64,000 bases of DNA, from assembly GCA_028023455.1 (NCBI GenBank), contig JAQFVV010012547.1, positions 312,001 through 376,000 on the forward strand. The letters are read 5' to 3'. The notes beneath the pieces were generated by a model that was not told the DNA's origin, searched no databases, and saw only the letters and a list, made by a program, of their open reading frames with translations. The position numbers and the translations under genes were made by a program. The DNA is from Epiperipatus broadwayi (taxonomy: Eukaryota; Onychophora; Udeonychophora; Euonychophora; Peripatidae). Shown here piece by piece: positions 11,560 through 22,280 of this stretch. Within the stretch, counting starts at the first letter, position 1. Each line of letters starts with the position of its first letter.

Positions 11560-13460
11560 TTACTGTTCAAAACTTTTCTAATATCTTTTTTATTATACCC
11601 CATCTTTACATAATCTTTTTCTATATTCATTTTTTGTTCAATAGATTTCTTTTATTTATTGTAAGTCTATCATTTTTTATTTTAAACCCCTTTAAAAGTG
11701 ATTTTTTTTGTGACCAAGGTTGGTACGAACTAGGATAAATTATTCCTCTAATTTTAACATTTTTAATATATTGTTTCACCTCTATTTCATTTTCCTTATT
11801 TCTATTCAAATAAATATCCAAATATTTTAATCCTTTTTTTTCCTTCTCCATTGTAAACTTAATTTTATATATATTATCATTCAATTCATTAAATATTTTT
11901 AATATACTCCTACTATTTCCAACAACAATTATATCATCCAAATATCTATAATATTTAATTATTTCTTTGTTTTTTATATATTTTCCAAATTATTTATAAA
12001 CATCGATTATAATAACCCACTTATTGAACAACCCATAACCCATTCTTTTTATATTCCAAAACCTATCCTTATATTTAAAATACAAACTATCACTTATTAT
12101 CATCAGTGCTTCCTTAATAGTGTATATCCATTCTTTACATATTCTACCACTTATTTCTAATATACTTATAACTAACTTTATACTTTCATCTATTGGAACA
12201 CTTTGATTTTTCTACATCTAATGAAGCAATTAAACTATTCCTATTTAATTTAATATTATTTAATTCCATAAAAATTTCTTCTGAATTTTTAATACTATAC
12301 ATACCATATCCAATTATATCTATTATTTTTTGTATATATTATTGTACATAAATTCTTAAGAATATGATTGTCAAAATTTATAATTACTCTTGCAGCCATA
12401 TCTTCTTTGTGTGTTTTTATTTTTTCAAATATATATGTTTGCACAAAAACCATTAGATGTACTATTAATCAGTTTCTTCTCCTTCATATAATTCAATATC
12501 ACTTTATACTTTTTTATTTTATTTCCAGGATCTTTATACATTTCTTCATATCCTTGTTTTCTTATGTCTTCATTCATTTTCTTATTATACTCATATTCTT
12601 TTAAAATTACAAACCTATTACCTTTGTCTTCTCATGTTATTATCAACCTCTCATTATTCACCCTTTCTATAATTTTTTTTATAATACACTTTTCTTTCCA
12701 TTCTTTTTTATTATAATATTTATCACATTATTAAGTTTTGATTGCAATTCAATTTTTAATTTATCGTTAATGTCTGCTGCTTCCACACTTACAACAGTTT
12801 CTTTATGGACATCTCCACTAACAAATGGTATATACTTTTTCCCCTTATTTAATATCTCCAACTGATCATTATCAAACTCAATATTTGATAAATTTACAAC
12901 TTTAAAATCTTTTTAAAGACAATTATCACTTCCTATATTATTTTCATGTAAATTATCTTCCAAATTCTCATTCTTCCTTTTTAACCAATCCCATTTTTTA
13001 TCATACTTTATGTTTAATATATTTATTAATTTCTTATTATGATCCAATAATTGGTATTGTATATATTCAAATGTTTCTTTACATACATCTCTTCTTAACA
13101 TGTTTTTAAGTCTGTTATACTTTTTTATATAAATATCCACAATATTATATTTTTCTTTTATAAACCATTTTAAAATAGTTTCCTTAATCTTATTATATAA
13201 ATTAATATTTTTATATTACTTATGTAAAATCCACATGACTTGGGCATTAAACCACATTTCTTGCATTTATTTAGAAAAGATAACTAGTGCTTTAATTCTT
13301 CTATCCTTCTCTGTACATTCCATACTTTTTTAAATATTACAAAATTCATTTTACTTAAGACATTATACAAAAACGACCATGCCTTATTTCCACTATTTCT
13401 TTCCATTCTTCTTTAAAATATAACTTCCAGTTCAATTAATTAAAACATAGTAGTATAAAT
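11560..13460 (-). pseudogene. Degenerate Penelope-like reverse transcriptase
   Basis: From high to low coordinates the minus strand shows an N-terminal part (VVNLSNIEFDNDQLEILNKG, then KKYIPFV, near 12900-12810). That resembles the PLE pre-RT block vNLS...L...LskGl-FvP. Next come decayed RT segments, then YRYLDDIIVVGNSRS (about 11950-11905), the catalytic motif C, and KKGLKYLDIYLNRN. The family is RT plus, usually, a GIY-YIG endonuclease. Frames break at about 12900, 12670 and 11940, so this copy is dead. The GIY-YIG part is missing here; a PLE C-terminus lies at 15360. Confidence 0.75.
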
Positions 13461-13789
13461 GACATGAAAAAATAAAAAACTTTTTTTCCCCTCAATTACT
13501 TTTTTTTTATTATTATTTCTCCTTTCTTTCTAATTTTCATGTAATTCATATTCCAAAAAAAAAAAAAAAAAGAACATTAATCCAAATTCAATCATCAATT
13601 AACCTTGAATAAAGCTTAATAATGGACAAACATAAATTTTTCCATAATGTTGTTTTCAATAATTAATAATAATTCAACACAATTGAAATAAAACAACTAT
13701 ATAAAAATAGTAAATATTTTCTTTATTGAACCAGTTTTCGCCCTATATTAGGGCCTTTTTAAAATACACTTTTCTAATATCATCACATG

Positions 13790-14940
13790 TGATGTGATGT
13801 ACTATGACTTCTCCTTAAACGTAGTCAGGAATCTCTCAGCAGCTATGCCCAGAGAAACCTGTTAGCCACTTTACCTTCCTTTTCCATTGTCCACCCTAAG
13901 TTTTCCCACAATCTGCTTCATCCCATTTCCACAACATAATCTTTGTCAACTCCATGACCTTCATATCTAAACCCCCCCCCCCTTATTTTTTCCCAAATCT
14001 AGCATAAAAACCAATAACTCACTTTCTGTATAATCATTTTGTTCATATTTAACCTTCCATAACTTCATTATTTGAACTCTTTCTGCTTCCAAACATTTAC
14101 ATTGAAGTAACAGATGCCTAATATTTTTTATGCCTTCCTTACACAACTTGCAGATTAAATCACCCATATTTTTCCATTTACATGTATATTCCCCTGTTGC
14201 TAAAGATCCCATTCGAGCCTTAAACAATAAACCACTTTCCTTACTATTATCATAAATTAACTCACACCCAATGTTCCGTTTACTTCTATATATATTTAAA
14301 CTCGTTTTACTCTCCATACTAGCTCTCCATCTCTCCAACTCCCTATTCTTTATTAATGCATCTATTCTTCTATCCCACTCCTTCCCACTATAACATTAAA
14401 CAATCCTCCTAACACAATCATCCCATCTTTTGTACAAATATACTGACATAACTTTTTTATCCAAAGCTTCTGCATACCGCATTACCTTTCTCACCCATCT
14501 TGTTGCCTGCCCTTTATTTGTAACTCAATTAAATACTATTTTGGCTATTCTTTTATTATCCATAAACTGCAATCTACCGAACATTTTCAATTTGCTTTTT
14601 GTATCCCTCGTATAAAAACTTGACCATCCCATTTCTCCTTGAATTGCCTCTTTTGCTGTCCACACTTCAGCATCTAATGCATGTCTTCCTACTTCCCTTT
14701 GTACTTTTTCTAAGCAATCTAATACCTCTTTACTAACACATAATGTATTATTGCGGTATGTTAACCCTGCTACTGCCACTCCCATACAATTCTAGCTACA
14801 TCATATTTATTATATGAAAACACTGTTAATTTCTTTATCAATCCCTTTCTTTTCTTTGCATCATTTATCAATTTTTTTCTCCCATTCATACCTGACCCTT
14901 ATATCTATCAATACTCCCTCTAACGTTCATTTTATATAAT
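13790..14940 (-). pseudogene. 5'-truncated non-LTR retrotransposon, copy 2
   Basis: Minus-strand frames at 14785-14525 (VAVAGLTYRNNTLCVSKEV, then LDCLEKVQREVGRHALDAE and WTAKEAIQGEMGWSSF) and 14338-13967 match copies 1 and 3. The second frame contains CKLCKEGIKNIRHLLLQC, a C-x2-C-x8-H-x4-C zinc motif of the kind found after the RT of many non-LTR elements. The 3' end sits at a tcatcacatgtgatgtgatg tail near 13780-13800. It lacks endonuclease and RT palm and is broken between frames. Confidence 0.75.
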
Positions 14941-15359
14941 CATTTTACATAATCTCATAACCTATTTACATATATATATATTTCCCCCTCTCCCAATTTT
15001 TTTTATTATATACATATTATTTTTATACAATAAATAAAATTATATTAAATACAATTCAATAATTATATATATATATATCATACACCATAAAATTATATAC
15101 ACATACTTTATACACTAAATTATATATCATTTCTCATATATTTCTACTAACCATATCTTCAAATATAACCTTATTTATCTATAATTAACAAATTATTTGC
15201 ATTAACTAATTATTTACATATATCATATAAATTTAAAAAAAACAACAACAACAAAAAACAAATCAACTATTTATTAAATTTTCCAGTTATCCTTCAATGC
15301 CCATTTACTACTCAACTTTAAGGTTCTTTAACTAAATTAACACATTTACTCGTATTCTC

Positions 15360-15587
15360 TTGAATATAGACTGTCTCATAATATTTCATTATATTCATTA
15401 TTTGAATACTGGTCATAGAATGAGATGTATTGAAGATATGGAAGTTATAAAATATGTCAAAGATTATAATAGAAGGAAATATGAGTCATTATATATTCAA
15501 GAGAATATGAGTAAATGTGTTAATTTAGTTAAAGGACCTGCAAAGTTGAGTAGTAAATGGGCATTGAAGAATAACTGGAAAATTTAA
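15360..15587 (+). pseudogene. Penelope-like GIY-YIG C-terminal fragment
   Basis: The open frame HYLNTGHRMRCIEDMEVIKY, then VKDYNRRKYESLYI and LSSKWALKNNW, aligns with the C-terminus of the PLE protein at 34190-35416 (HYLQYGHKINCIDNISVLDY, IKNVNRRK) and with that element's left arm (NNKWLMDKEW). It starts just where an inverted copy of its own end (15275-15367) stops, as in the 33.7-kb element. The GIY-YIG catalytic part is absent. Confidence 0.7.
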
Positions 15588-15614
15588 TATATGGTTGATT
15601 TGTTATTTGTTTTT

Positions 15615-15830
15615 TTATTATTGGTTTTTATTCTGGGTTTGGGAAAAGATAAGGGGGATTTAGATATAAAGGCTATAGAGTTGACAAAGATTATGTTGTG
15701 GAAATAGGATGGAGTAGAATATGGGAAAACTTAGAATGGGAAATGGAAAATAAAGTGGCTAACAGGTTTCTCTTTGCTGAGAGATTGTTGACTTCATTTA
15801 AAGAGAAGCTACAGTACATCACATCACATG
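15615..15830 (+). pseudogene. 3' end of non-LTR retrotransposon (same family as copies 1-3)
   Basis: Translation gives VFILGLGKDKGDLDIKAIEL, then TKIMLWK, a stop and DGVEYGKT. This is the C-terminus of copy 3 (LGLRKDKGDLHIKAIELTKI) followed by its 3' UTR and tail tacatcacatcacatgtgat at 15813-15832. Confidence 0.7.
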
Positions 15831-15950
15831 TGATTATATTAGAAAAGTGTATTTTGAAAAGGCCCTAATATAGGGTGAAAACCAGTTCAATAAAGAAAAT
15901 ATTTATTATTTTTATATAGTTGTTTTATTTCAATTGTGTTGAACTATTAT

Positions 15951-17150
15951 TAACACATATATTATAATTTTCTTTATGACTCACTATGCTACATGTGGAC
16001 ATACCTGTTTATAATTATTTTGACTATTTTGAAATTATTGAATGTGTCTATTTTGTTTATGGAAAAAGAAAGAGAGGGATATTTAATATCAACATAAAAT
16101 ATTAAATAAAATGCTTTACCATTGTTGATGAAAATTATCACATTTGAAGTGCTCATATATTTAGGGAATCAATATTGCCTGTACAATTAAAAATTAGTTT
16201 TGAAGGTATAATTATTAAAATGATCTCAAGTATGCTCTATCTATCATTATCAAGTTCTTTTGCTTTAATGTCTACTATAATTGGATTATAAGTAGGAGAT
16301 TTTATCATATCTGATTTTGTGAGACCAGAAAATATTAATATATATTAGTTTATTATCAGAATATTAAGATAGTGAGAACTTACTGAATGCAGCGTAATAA
16401 TAGGATCAATTTGGTTGGATTGACTCATTTATTACAAAATTTTTATCTATCTTAAGAATATGGCTATAAATTTTACTGCATGGAGAGCAATGGAATTGTT
16501 TAATCATTTATGAAATATACTATTTTGAATGATATTAGTTTTGTAAAATTAATTGCATATACAGTATAAGTAATGTTTAGATTGAATAAAAATGAGATTT
16601 TATTAAAATATGTTTTGGTTGGCAGTGAGATTTTATATTTAGATAAATCTTAAAATTGCTCAGAAAGTGCTATTGTTGTTAGAACCATTTAATTGATTGA
16701 TACAAGATAATTAAAAAGAGATTATAATTTATATGTTTTTTTAATGTATAATTCTATTAGAGTGACTGATTGATTTAAATTTTTTCAGCCATGAATTTGT
16801 AATATTCAACTAATAAAGTGTTATTTGAATGTAATGACTGTTAATGCCACATGAATACTATTAGATTTTAAAGTTCAACCTCAATCGTATTTTATTTTGA
16901 TCTTTTTAATGGGTTGCAAATGTTGACTTTTTTTTATTAGTATAAAGATATGCTAAATATTTATTTAGTTAAAAGTTTAATATAATAAGAAACTTTTTTT
17001 TTATATATAGATAATTACCATTAATAATAATTTACATAGAAATAATAAATGTAAGGACAAAATAATATTTAAATACATTTTTATTATAATAATATTCTGC
17101 TACATGTAGTTTTCCACAAAAAAATCCCACAACAGTAATGATATTAAAAC
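15951..17150. other. Intron sequence, nothing recognised
   Basis: AT-rich with no supportable frame or repeat beyond homopolymers. Confidence 0.4.
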
Positions 17151-17590
17151 CCGCAAAACTCTCCATACAGTAGTGCCACTCAATGCAAGTCAGAATAATC
17201 AATGGATGCAAGATACTCATCCAATATCCCCAGACTAGTTTCTAGTTGATTACTCTGGCTTGCACTGAGTGGCACTACTGTATGGAGAGTTTTGCCTGTT
17301 TTAACAGAACAAGCAAGCATAAGATATGGTGATCGTGTGATGTTTAGTGGTTTAATACCAATCCTGCCTAATAGGATAGTGGTGGCTATGGTTATAAAGA
17401 ACCAAAGACACTAAAATGTATGGGTATTGAACTGAGTTCAAACCTATATGACTATATAAGCTAATGAGTTTGGATTGAAAATATTGTTATCAAATTTTAG
17501 ACTCCTAGTTTTGTAATTAGGTAGAGATAAAAGGTGCTGCTAGAGAGTTGCATTAGATCCTAAGATCTAGGTGCAGTGCTTTCAGATCCA

Positions 17591-17640
17591 AGGCTCCTTC
17601 CTGATGAAAGCCAGAAGCTAGAAACCAGTCTGAGGATATT
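17591..17640 (+). ncRNA. Hammerhead-like motif in tandem unit 1
   Basis: A perfect CTGATGA core at 17601-17607, an AAGCCAGAAGCT stem II region, GAAA at 17621-17624, CCAG, then TC at 17629-17630, followed by tgaggatatt. The position of stem III holds ACCAGT, one base off a palindrome. Stem I pairing next to the core is disrupted here (cttc against tgag) but is intact in unit 2. Confidence 0.5.
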
Positions 17641-18039
17641 GCATGAGTAGGCACTAGATAGGGATTTTATGCACAAGCCTTCTGGCATCCATTGATTACT
17701 CTGGCTTGCACTGAGTGGCACTATTGTATGGAAAGTTTTACCTGTTTTAACATCTTGAGCAAGCATAAGAAATAGTGATCATGTGAAGTTTAGTGTTTTA
17801 AAACCAATCCTGCATAATAGGATAGTGGTGGCTATGGTTATTAAAGAACCAAAGACACCATGTATGGGTATTAAACTGAGTTCAGACACATATGACTATA
17901 TAAGCTAATGAGCTTGGATTAAAAATATTATTATGCCTTTAATTTTAGTCTCATAGTTTTGTAGTTAAATAAAGATAAAAGGTGGCTGCTGGAGGATTGC
18001 ATTAGATCCTAAGATCTAGGTGCAGTGCTTTCAGATCCA

Positions 18040-18088
18040 AGGCTCCTCACCGATGAAAGGCACAAGCTAGAAACTAGTCTGGGAATAT
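18040..18088 (+). ncRNA. Hammerhead-like motif in tandem unit 2
   Basis: Core CCGATGA at 18050-18056 (one change from CUGAUGA), stem II region AAGG..AAGCT, GAAA at 18070-18073, CTAG, TC at 18078-18079, then TGGG. ctca (18046-18049) pairs with tggg (18080-18083) as inner stem I. Stem III is the palindrome ACTAGT. Confidence 0.45.
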
Positions 18089-18454
18089 TGGATGAGTAGA
18101 CATTAGATAGGGATTTTATGCACAAATCTTCTTGCGTCCATTGATTACTCTGGTTTGCACTGAGTGGCACTACTGTATGAAGAGTTTTGCCTGTTTTAAC
18201 AGCTTGAGCAAGCATAAGAAATGGTAATCATGTAATGTTTAGTAATGATATTGTTGGTCATTTTGTATATGTTATATATGTGAATTGTCTAAAATAATCC
18301 AGAAGACCAACAAAAACATTTCAAGAACTAATAAAAGTTTAAAATTATAAAATGATAAAAAATCAAGTCAGATGTCACATGACTTAATTTTAATAAAACT
18401 CGTATTTACAAATGTTATATATAGAGCTTGCAAAACAAGCTCTTAATAAGCTTT

Positions 18455-18505
18455 GAAAATATCCTCAACCCCAGACCGGTTTCTGCTTCTGGCTATTTGA
18501 GCTAG
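18455..18505 (-). ncRNA. Hammerhead-like motif in left arm (core decayed)
   Basis: Minus strand: CTCAAAT in the core position (expected CUGANGA), then TAGCCAGAAGCA, GAAA, CCGG, TC, TGGGG. The GAAACCGGTC block is at 18474-18483 and contains the palindrome ACCGGT. The first core box has lost consensus, so cleavage activity is unlikely. Confidence 0.4.
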
Positions 18506-18612
18506 ATAGCTGGATTTTTAGATATATGGATGTCTGAAAATTTCAGATTTTCTTCTCAATAGTTATACATTAGATAAAGCTCTGGGCTTGTCCTAGTATT
18601 TTTAATCTAATG

Positions 18613-18673
18613 AATATCCTGGCATCTCACTGACGACGCCAGAAGCAGAAAACGGTCTGGGATTGAGGATATT
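18613..18673 (+). ncRNA. Hammerhead-like motif in right arm (best preserved)
   Basis: aatatcc (18613-18619) pairs with ggatatt (18667-18673), and tctca (18625-18629) pairs with tggga (18658-18662), forming a two-part stem I with an internal loop. Core CTGACGA is at 18630-18636 and fits CUGANGA. A short GC...GC stem II follows, then GAAA at 18648-18651, ACGG, and TC at 18656-18657; cleavage would fall after 18657. Stem III is very short, as in hammerheads proposed to act as dimers. Confidence 0.55.
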
Positions 18674-18919
18674 ATCAAAGCTTGTTAATAGCTTGTTTTG
18701 CAAGCTCTATATATAAGTTTAAATATGTATATGTGTAATATGTAAATAATAATAATAAATATAGAAAGTTATGGATTTTTTTTTTCATTGAGAGATATAT
18801 TTGAATGGATAGATCAATAGGTAAGGAGAATGATAATTAGGCAATTAGCTATATAGAAATGCATCTTCCCCCTTATTTATAAATTTATATAAAATATTTA
18901 GTTTTTAACTTGATTACAG

Positions 18920-19077
18920 TATGGATAGTGTAAGTGGTAGTTTGCGGGACAGCGAACCAGGCTCTCCAAATTCTCCTGTAGATAGTTGTCCACATTCAGC
19001 ATTTCCATCTCCTCGCAGTACTGCTGATAATCAGACATGGTTGTTAAATAGTGCCCTCTCTTCTCTAATGAATAAAG
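18920..19077 (+). CDS. Vps13D: VPS13D-like exon c (Ser/Pro-rich linker)
   Basis: Acceptor ttgattacag, donor AAAG|gtgag; one base, 52 codons, one base. It encodes SMDSVSGSLRDSEPGSPNSP, then VDSCPHSAFPSPRST and WLLNSALSSLMNK. It is a low-complexity Ser/Pro linker with SP sites, likely flexible and open to phosphorylation (inference). Its place after the ELL-x-ASHK strand agrees with VPS13D. The following intron is only 83 bp. Confidence 0.85.
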
Positions 19078-19160
19078 GTGAGTTATAACAGTCTATAAAT
19101 AATTATATGTACATCTTAATTATTGTATGTAATTATAATTAAACATTTATTATCTTATAG

Positions 19161-19346
19161 ATAAAACTTCAAAAATTTCAAGTTCTCCTATATCTTTAAT
19201 GTGTTCTCCATTTGTACCATCTACAGATCAAGAAGCTTTAATCAGCATAGAATTTGAAAAAATTCTTCCAAATTCACCAAATAGTAATTCTGATAATGAA
19301 ATTCTACAAATTGCTTGTGTTCAATTTAATTCTCTTGATATTATAG
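19161..19346 (+). CDS. Vps13D: VPS13D-like exon d
   Basis: Acceptor tatcttatag, donor ATAG|gtaag; two bases, 61 codons, one base. It encodes a Ser-rich start, then STDQEALISIEFEKILPNSP and ILQIACVQFNSLDII. The EALI-x-IE(F/Y)E ... LQIA-x-(I/V)QFN-x-LDII block followed by ANQETIVELLGFLKRV across the next junction is, from memory, the VPS13D counterpart of the VPS13 repeat that closes each strand set. The downstream intron is about 12.2 kb. Confidence 0.88.
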
Positions 19347-19759
19347 GTAAGAATAATAATATATTGCATTTACAGCAGAAATTAGTGTAATATAATAATT
19401 ACTCAAGCTTATACTAAGTAGCAGAACTGGAGTAGAAGTAGAATTTTCTACTGAATAATAAATATTATTGAAGTTGATGATTATAACATATTTTTGTTTT
19501 ACTTGAACTATTCCCACATTTTTTATAAGATATTTAATGGTGAAGTCAGTAGGGATTACCACTTTCCAAAGAGTATGGCCAAACTATGTATATATTATTA
19601 ATTAATGAGTTTTAAAACTATTATGTCTGTTCTCCGAATCAGTGGATTCTACTCTTTTTTCATTAAAATACCTTTGACAGGCTGTTTCTATAAATTGTAT
19701 TCTTAATATTAGAAAAATATTTGTAACTAATATAATTGCTATTATTTCAAATATATATA

Positions 19760-20713
19760 CACCTGGATCTCTTTTTACGCGGACTTATTTAACATGATTT
19801 TGAAGTTACTCGATTCGTGTTTCACCGGAAGTCGAACTCCGATATTGCGCTATTACTTTAAATAATAAATTTCGCGCACTTACGTTATATTGAAAGTAAT
19901 AGCACATTATTGAAATTCGACTTTCAACTTAGTAATTTCAATATTTTCAGTGCTTTATAATAGTAAGATTTTATGCAATAATGAAATTAAAATCATGATT
20001 TCCACATTTTATGTATACACACATTAAATTTTACAAGATTATAATGTAAATTTGTTCAAACATTGTGCGTGTTAATTTTGTATTTTAAATCACATTCTGT
20101 TTTTGCTTTTTAAAAAAGAACGTAATCAATTATTAATCATTTAGTGTCCGCAAGTTTATTTTTAAAAGGTGAGCACAATTAAAATTGAAAATTAAAGACA
20201 AAAATAAGAATTTAATTTTTAGTTGTTAGATTAATTACTAATTACGTTGTCACCAGAAAACCATTAATTAACACAACCTGAGAGTGACATTGGCGCTAGT
20301 TGTATTTCATCTTGTGAAGAATCTGATTTTTTTTATCAGTTCGCAAACGAACCTTTTTCAGGCAAATAGCGATAATAATTAAAACGTGTATAAAAATATA
20401 TAAATTACTGTAAATTATGCATAAAAATATATTGTTTTGAATAAAATTAAATATTATAGTTAAAAAAAGTTTGTCTTGTATCAATTTTTTTCAAATTTGA
20501 AATTTTTTATTAGTCATATTTTATTTCCTTATTTTTTTTTTTTGCACGAATTTTAAAGTAAATTTTACGTTGGTGCTTTGCTTTTACGCGAGTTTTGAAA
20601 AATCACAGTCCGTATCCCCCCTTTTTCAAGGTAAGTTACGTCTATTTTTGCACGATTTCGTTTGCGCGTGTTTTCTGAGGAACCTATCTATCGCATAAAA
20701 TGAGACCCAGGTG
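19760..20713. mobile_element. Non-autonomous DNA transposon, pogo/Tigger-like TIRs
   Basis: The ends CACCTGGATCTCTTTTTACG at 19760 and, inverted, CACCTGGGTCTCATTTTATG at 20713 match over 22 bp with three mismatches, and TA flanks both sides (19758-19759, 20714-20715). TA targets and TIRs with a ttttacgcg core recall pogo/Tigger elements of the Tc1/mariner group. No transposase frame remains in 954 bp. GC-richer patches (accggaagtcgaactccg, gcgcgtgttttctg) contrast with the flanks. Confidence 0.7.
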
Positions 20714-20715
20714 TA

Positions 20716-22280
20716 CTGTATTGTATGTAATTGTAAACAAATAGTTAAAAAAATGGGATTAAGTGGATAGACATTGCAGATATGTTTATACTCAAAACTT
20801 AAAAAATACAATGAATTCAAATAAATTTATTATAGATTATATGGAAAAAAGATTACATTGCATTTATTAATTGATATATGTTCATTTTCTTGCTGTTATT
20901 TTTTTATATGTAGCCCTGAATGTCCTGAACGATATATTTTTGAACTATGGAGGTATAGATATCTCATGTTCGTAAAAATGATTAAAAACATTAGATTTTT
21001 TAATAATAATATATCACCAAAAGAAAGAATCATATACAGTATATTTTTAATTGCCACTCCTCTTTTAAATTTTATTATTTAAAAAAAAAAAAAGAAATAG
21101 CTGAACATTTTTTTAAAAATAAATTTCTATTTATTTTAATTATTATTATATAATATCTTCATTCTCTATCATTGTTGAAGGTTATTCAATAAATATTACT
21201 TCTAAACATTGATAATAATCTACAATGAATAATTAATTGTATTTGCAAAATATTTTTTATCAAATATTTTATTGAAATAATACAATAGAGAGTATCTTAA
21301 GTTCGCATATTATGGTTTTATTTTATTTTAATTTGATGTTTTTTCTGTTTTGATCAGATATTATAGGTTGCTTATTGGATACCAGAATTATGAGAAATAT
21401 TTGATTTGTTATTCAGAATAACAGGCAATATATTCTTAAAACAGAAAAAATTAAATAGGTTTTGTTTTATTAACAGTTCAATTGCATGTTATACAAAAAT
21501 CAAAAAACTTATTAATTGGGAGGTCATGATAACTAAGTATCACAAGTAAATAGAGATTTGATTTAGGAACTCTTATCACTACGTTAAATCAAAGAGGGGC
21601 CTATGTGATATACCATTGGATTAATCATAGTCATTTCATTGTAATTTTCACTTTTTAATTTGTCATATAATAGTTATTTAATTAATTGAAAAAAAACAAA
21701 CATTTAATTTGTTTATATATTAATGTTCTTTTGAAAAATGTACTTATCTATAATTTTTTTTTCTGAATTGATGCTTCTTTTTATGAAAATATACAGGTAT
21801 AAATATCAAACTAGATGGAATTACTAGATTATTTAAATATAGATTGTGTAATTTGTTTATATAAATGCTAGTTTAGAATGATATATATTTTTTTGTTGTA
21901 AGATAAATTATGGTAATTTGTAAAATTATCAAAATGGTTAGAAATTCTGTCATGTATATATGAAGTGGATCAAGTGGAACTGAAGTAACATTTAGGTTGA
22001 TTTGAAATTTGTGCTTATAGTTATTATTGACTAACTGTTTAAGGACTTAAGTGGCAGATAATAAGTGTTTTCATTTTTCATCTGTTTATAATGGCTATTA
22101 AAGTTAGATGGCATTGTGGATAATTTAAATTTAGATTATTGTGAAATTTGTTAAATATACATTGTAATGGGATCCAAAAAAACTTTCCTTTACGAATTAT
22201 TCTAAGTCTAAATACTTATACTTATTATTACTTTATTAAATCATATTAATTTTTAATATGATTTTCAAGACCCCATTATT
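20716..22280. other. Intron sequence, nothing recognised
   Basis: AT-rich; a possible short frame at 20858-21082 shows no motif and is taken as chance. Confidence 0.4.

Larger units (their letters stand above)
13672..15950. repeat. Large imperfect inverted repeat with nested non-LTR and PLE ends
   Basis: The outer arms 13672-14015 and 15615-15950 are inverted copies. Both contain the same ~130-bp terminal segment (ttattgaaccagttttcgcc / complement) and the same non-LTR 3' end. Inner arms near 15240-15367 and 15495-15600 are inverted copies of a PLE C-terminus and 3' flank. The left side carries about 900 bp of non-LTR coding sequence that the right side lacks. Confidence 0.65.
17158..18242 (+). 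repeat. ~447-bp tandem repeat array with an inverted end copy
   Basis: The block gattactctgg-cttgcactgagtggcac recurs at 17248, 17694 and 18143, giving unit lengths of 446 and 449 bp. Two units are nearly full length and the third stops at about 18242. At the left end 17158-17245 is an inverted partial unit that forms a hairpin with the first unit: ctctccatacagtagtgcca at 17160 against its complement ending at 17290. Units differ by scattered substitutions. Each complete unit carries a hammerhead-like motif. Confidence 0.85.
18417..18715. repeat. Inverted repeat pair carrying two opposed hammerhead-like motifs
   Basis: Left arm 18417-18493 (tatatatagagcttgcaaaa ... ccagaccggtttctgcttct) and right arm 18638-18715 are inverted copies separated by about 145 bp. 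Outer ends resemble the ends of the repeats at 5936 and 62161-62313. The arrangement recalls the inverted terminal arms of the Penelope-like copies in this window. Confidence 0.8.

Noticed and set aside
17560-18215. Two similar 68-codon minus-strand frames (17560-17766 and 18009-18215)
   Set aside because: They recur only because they lie in the tandem unit. Between the copies many differences change amino acids, the frames run antisense through the hammerhead-like motif, and no domain is seen.
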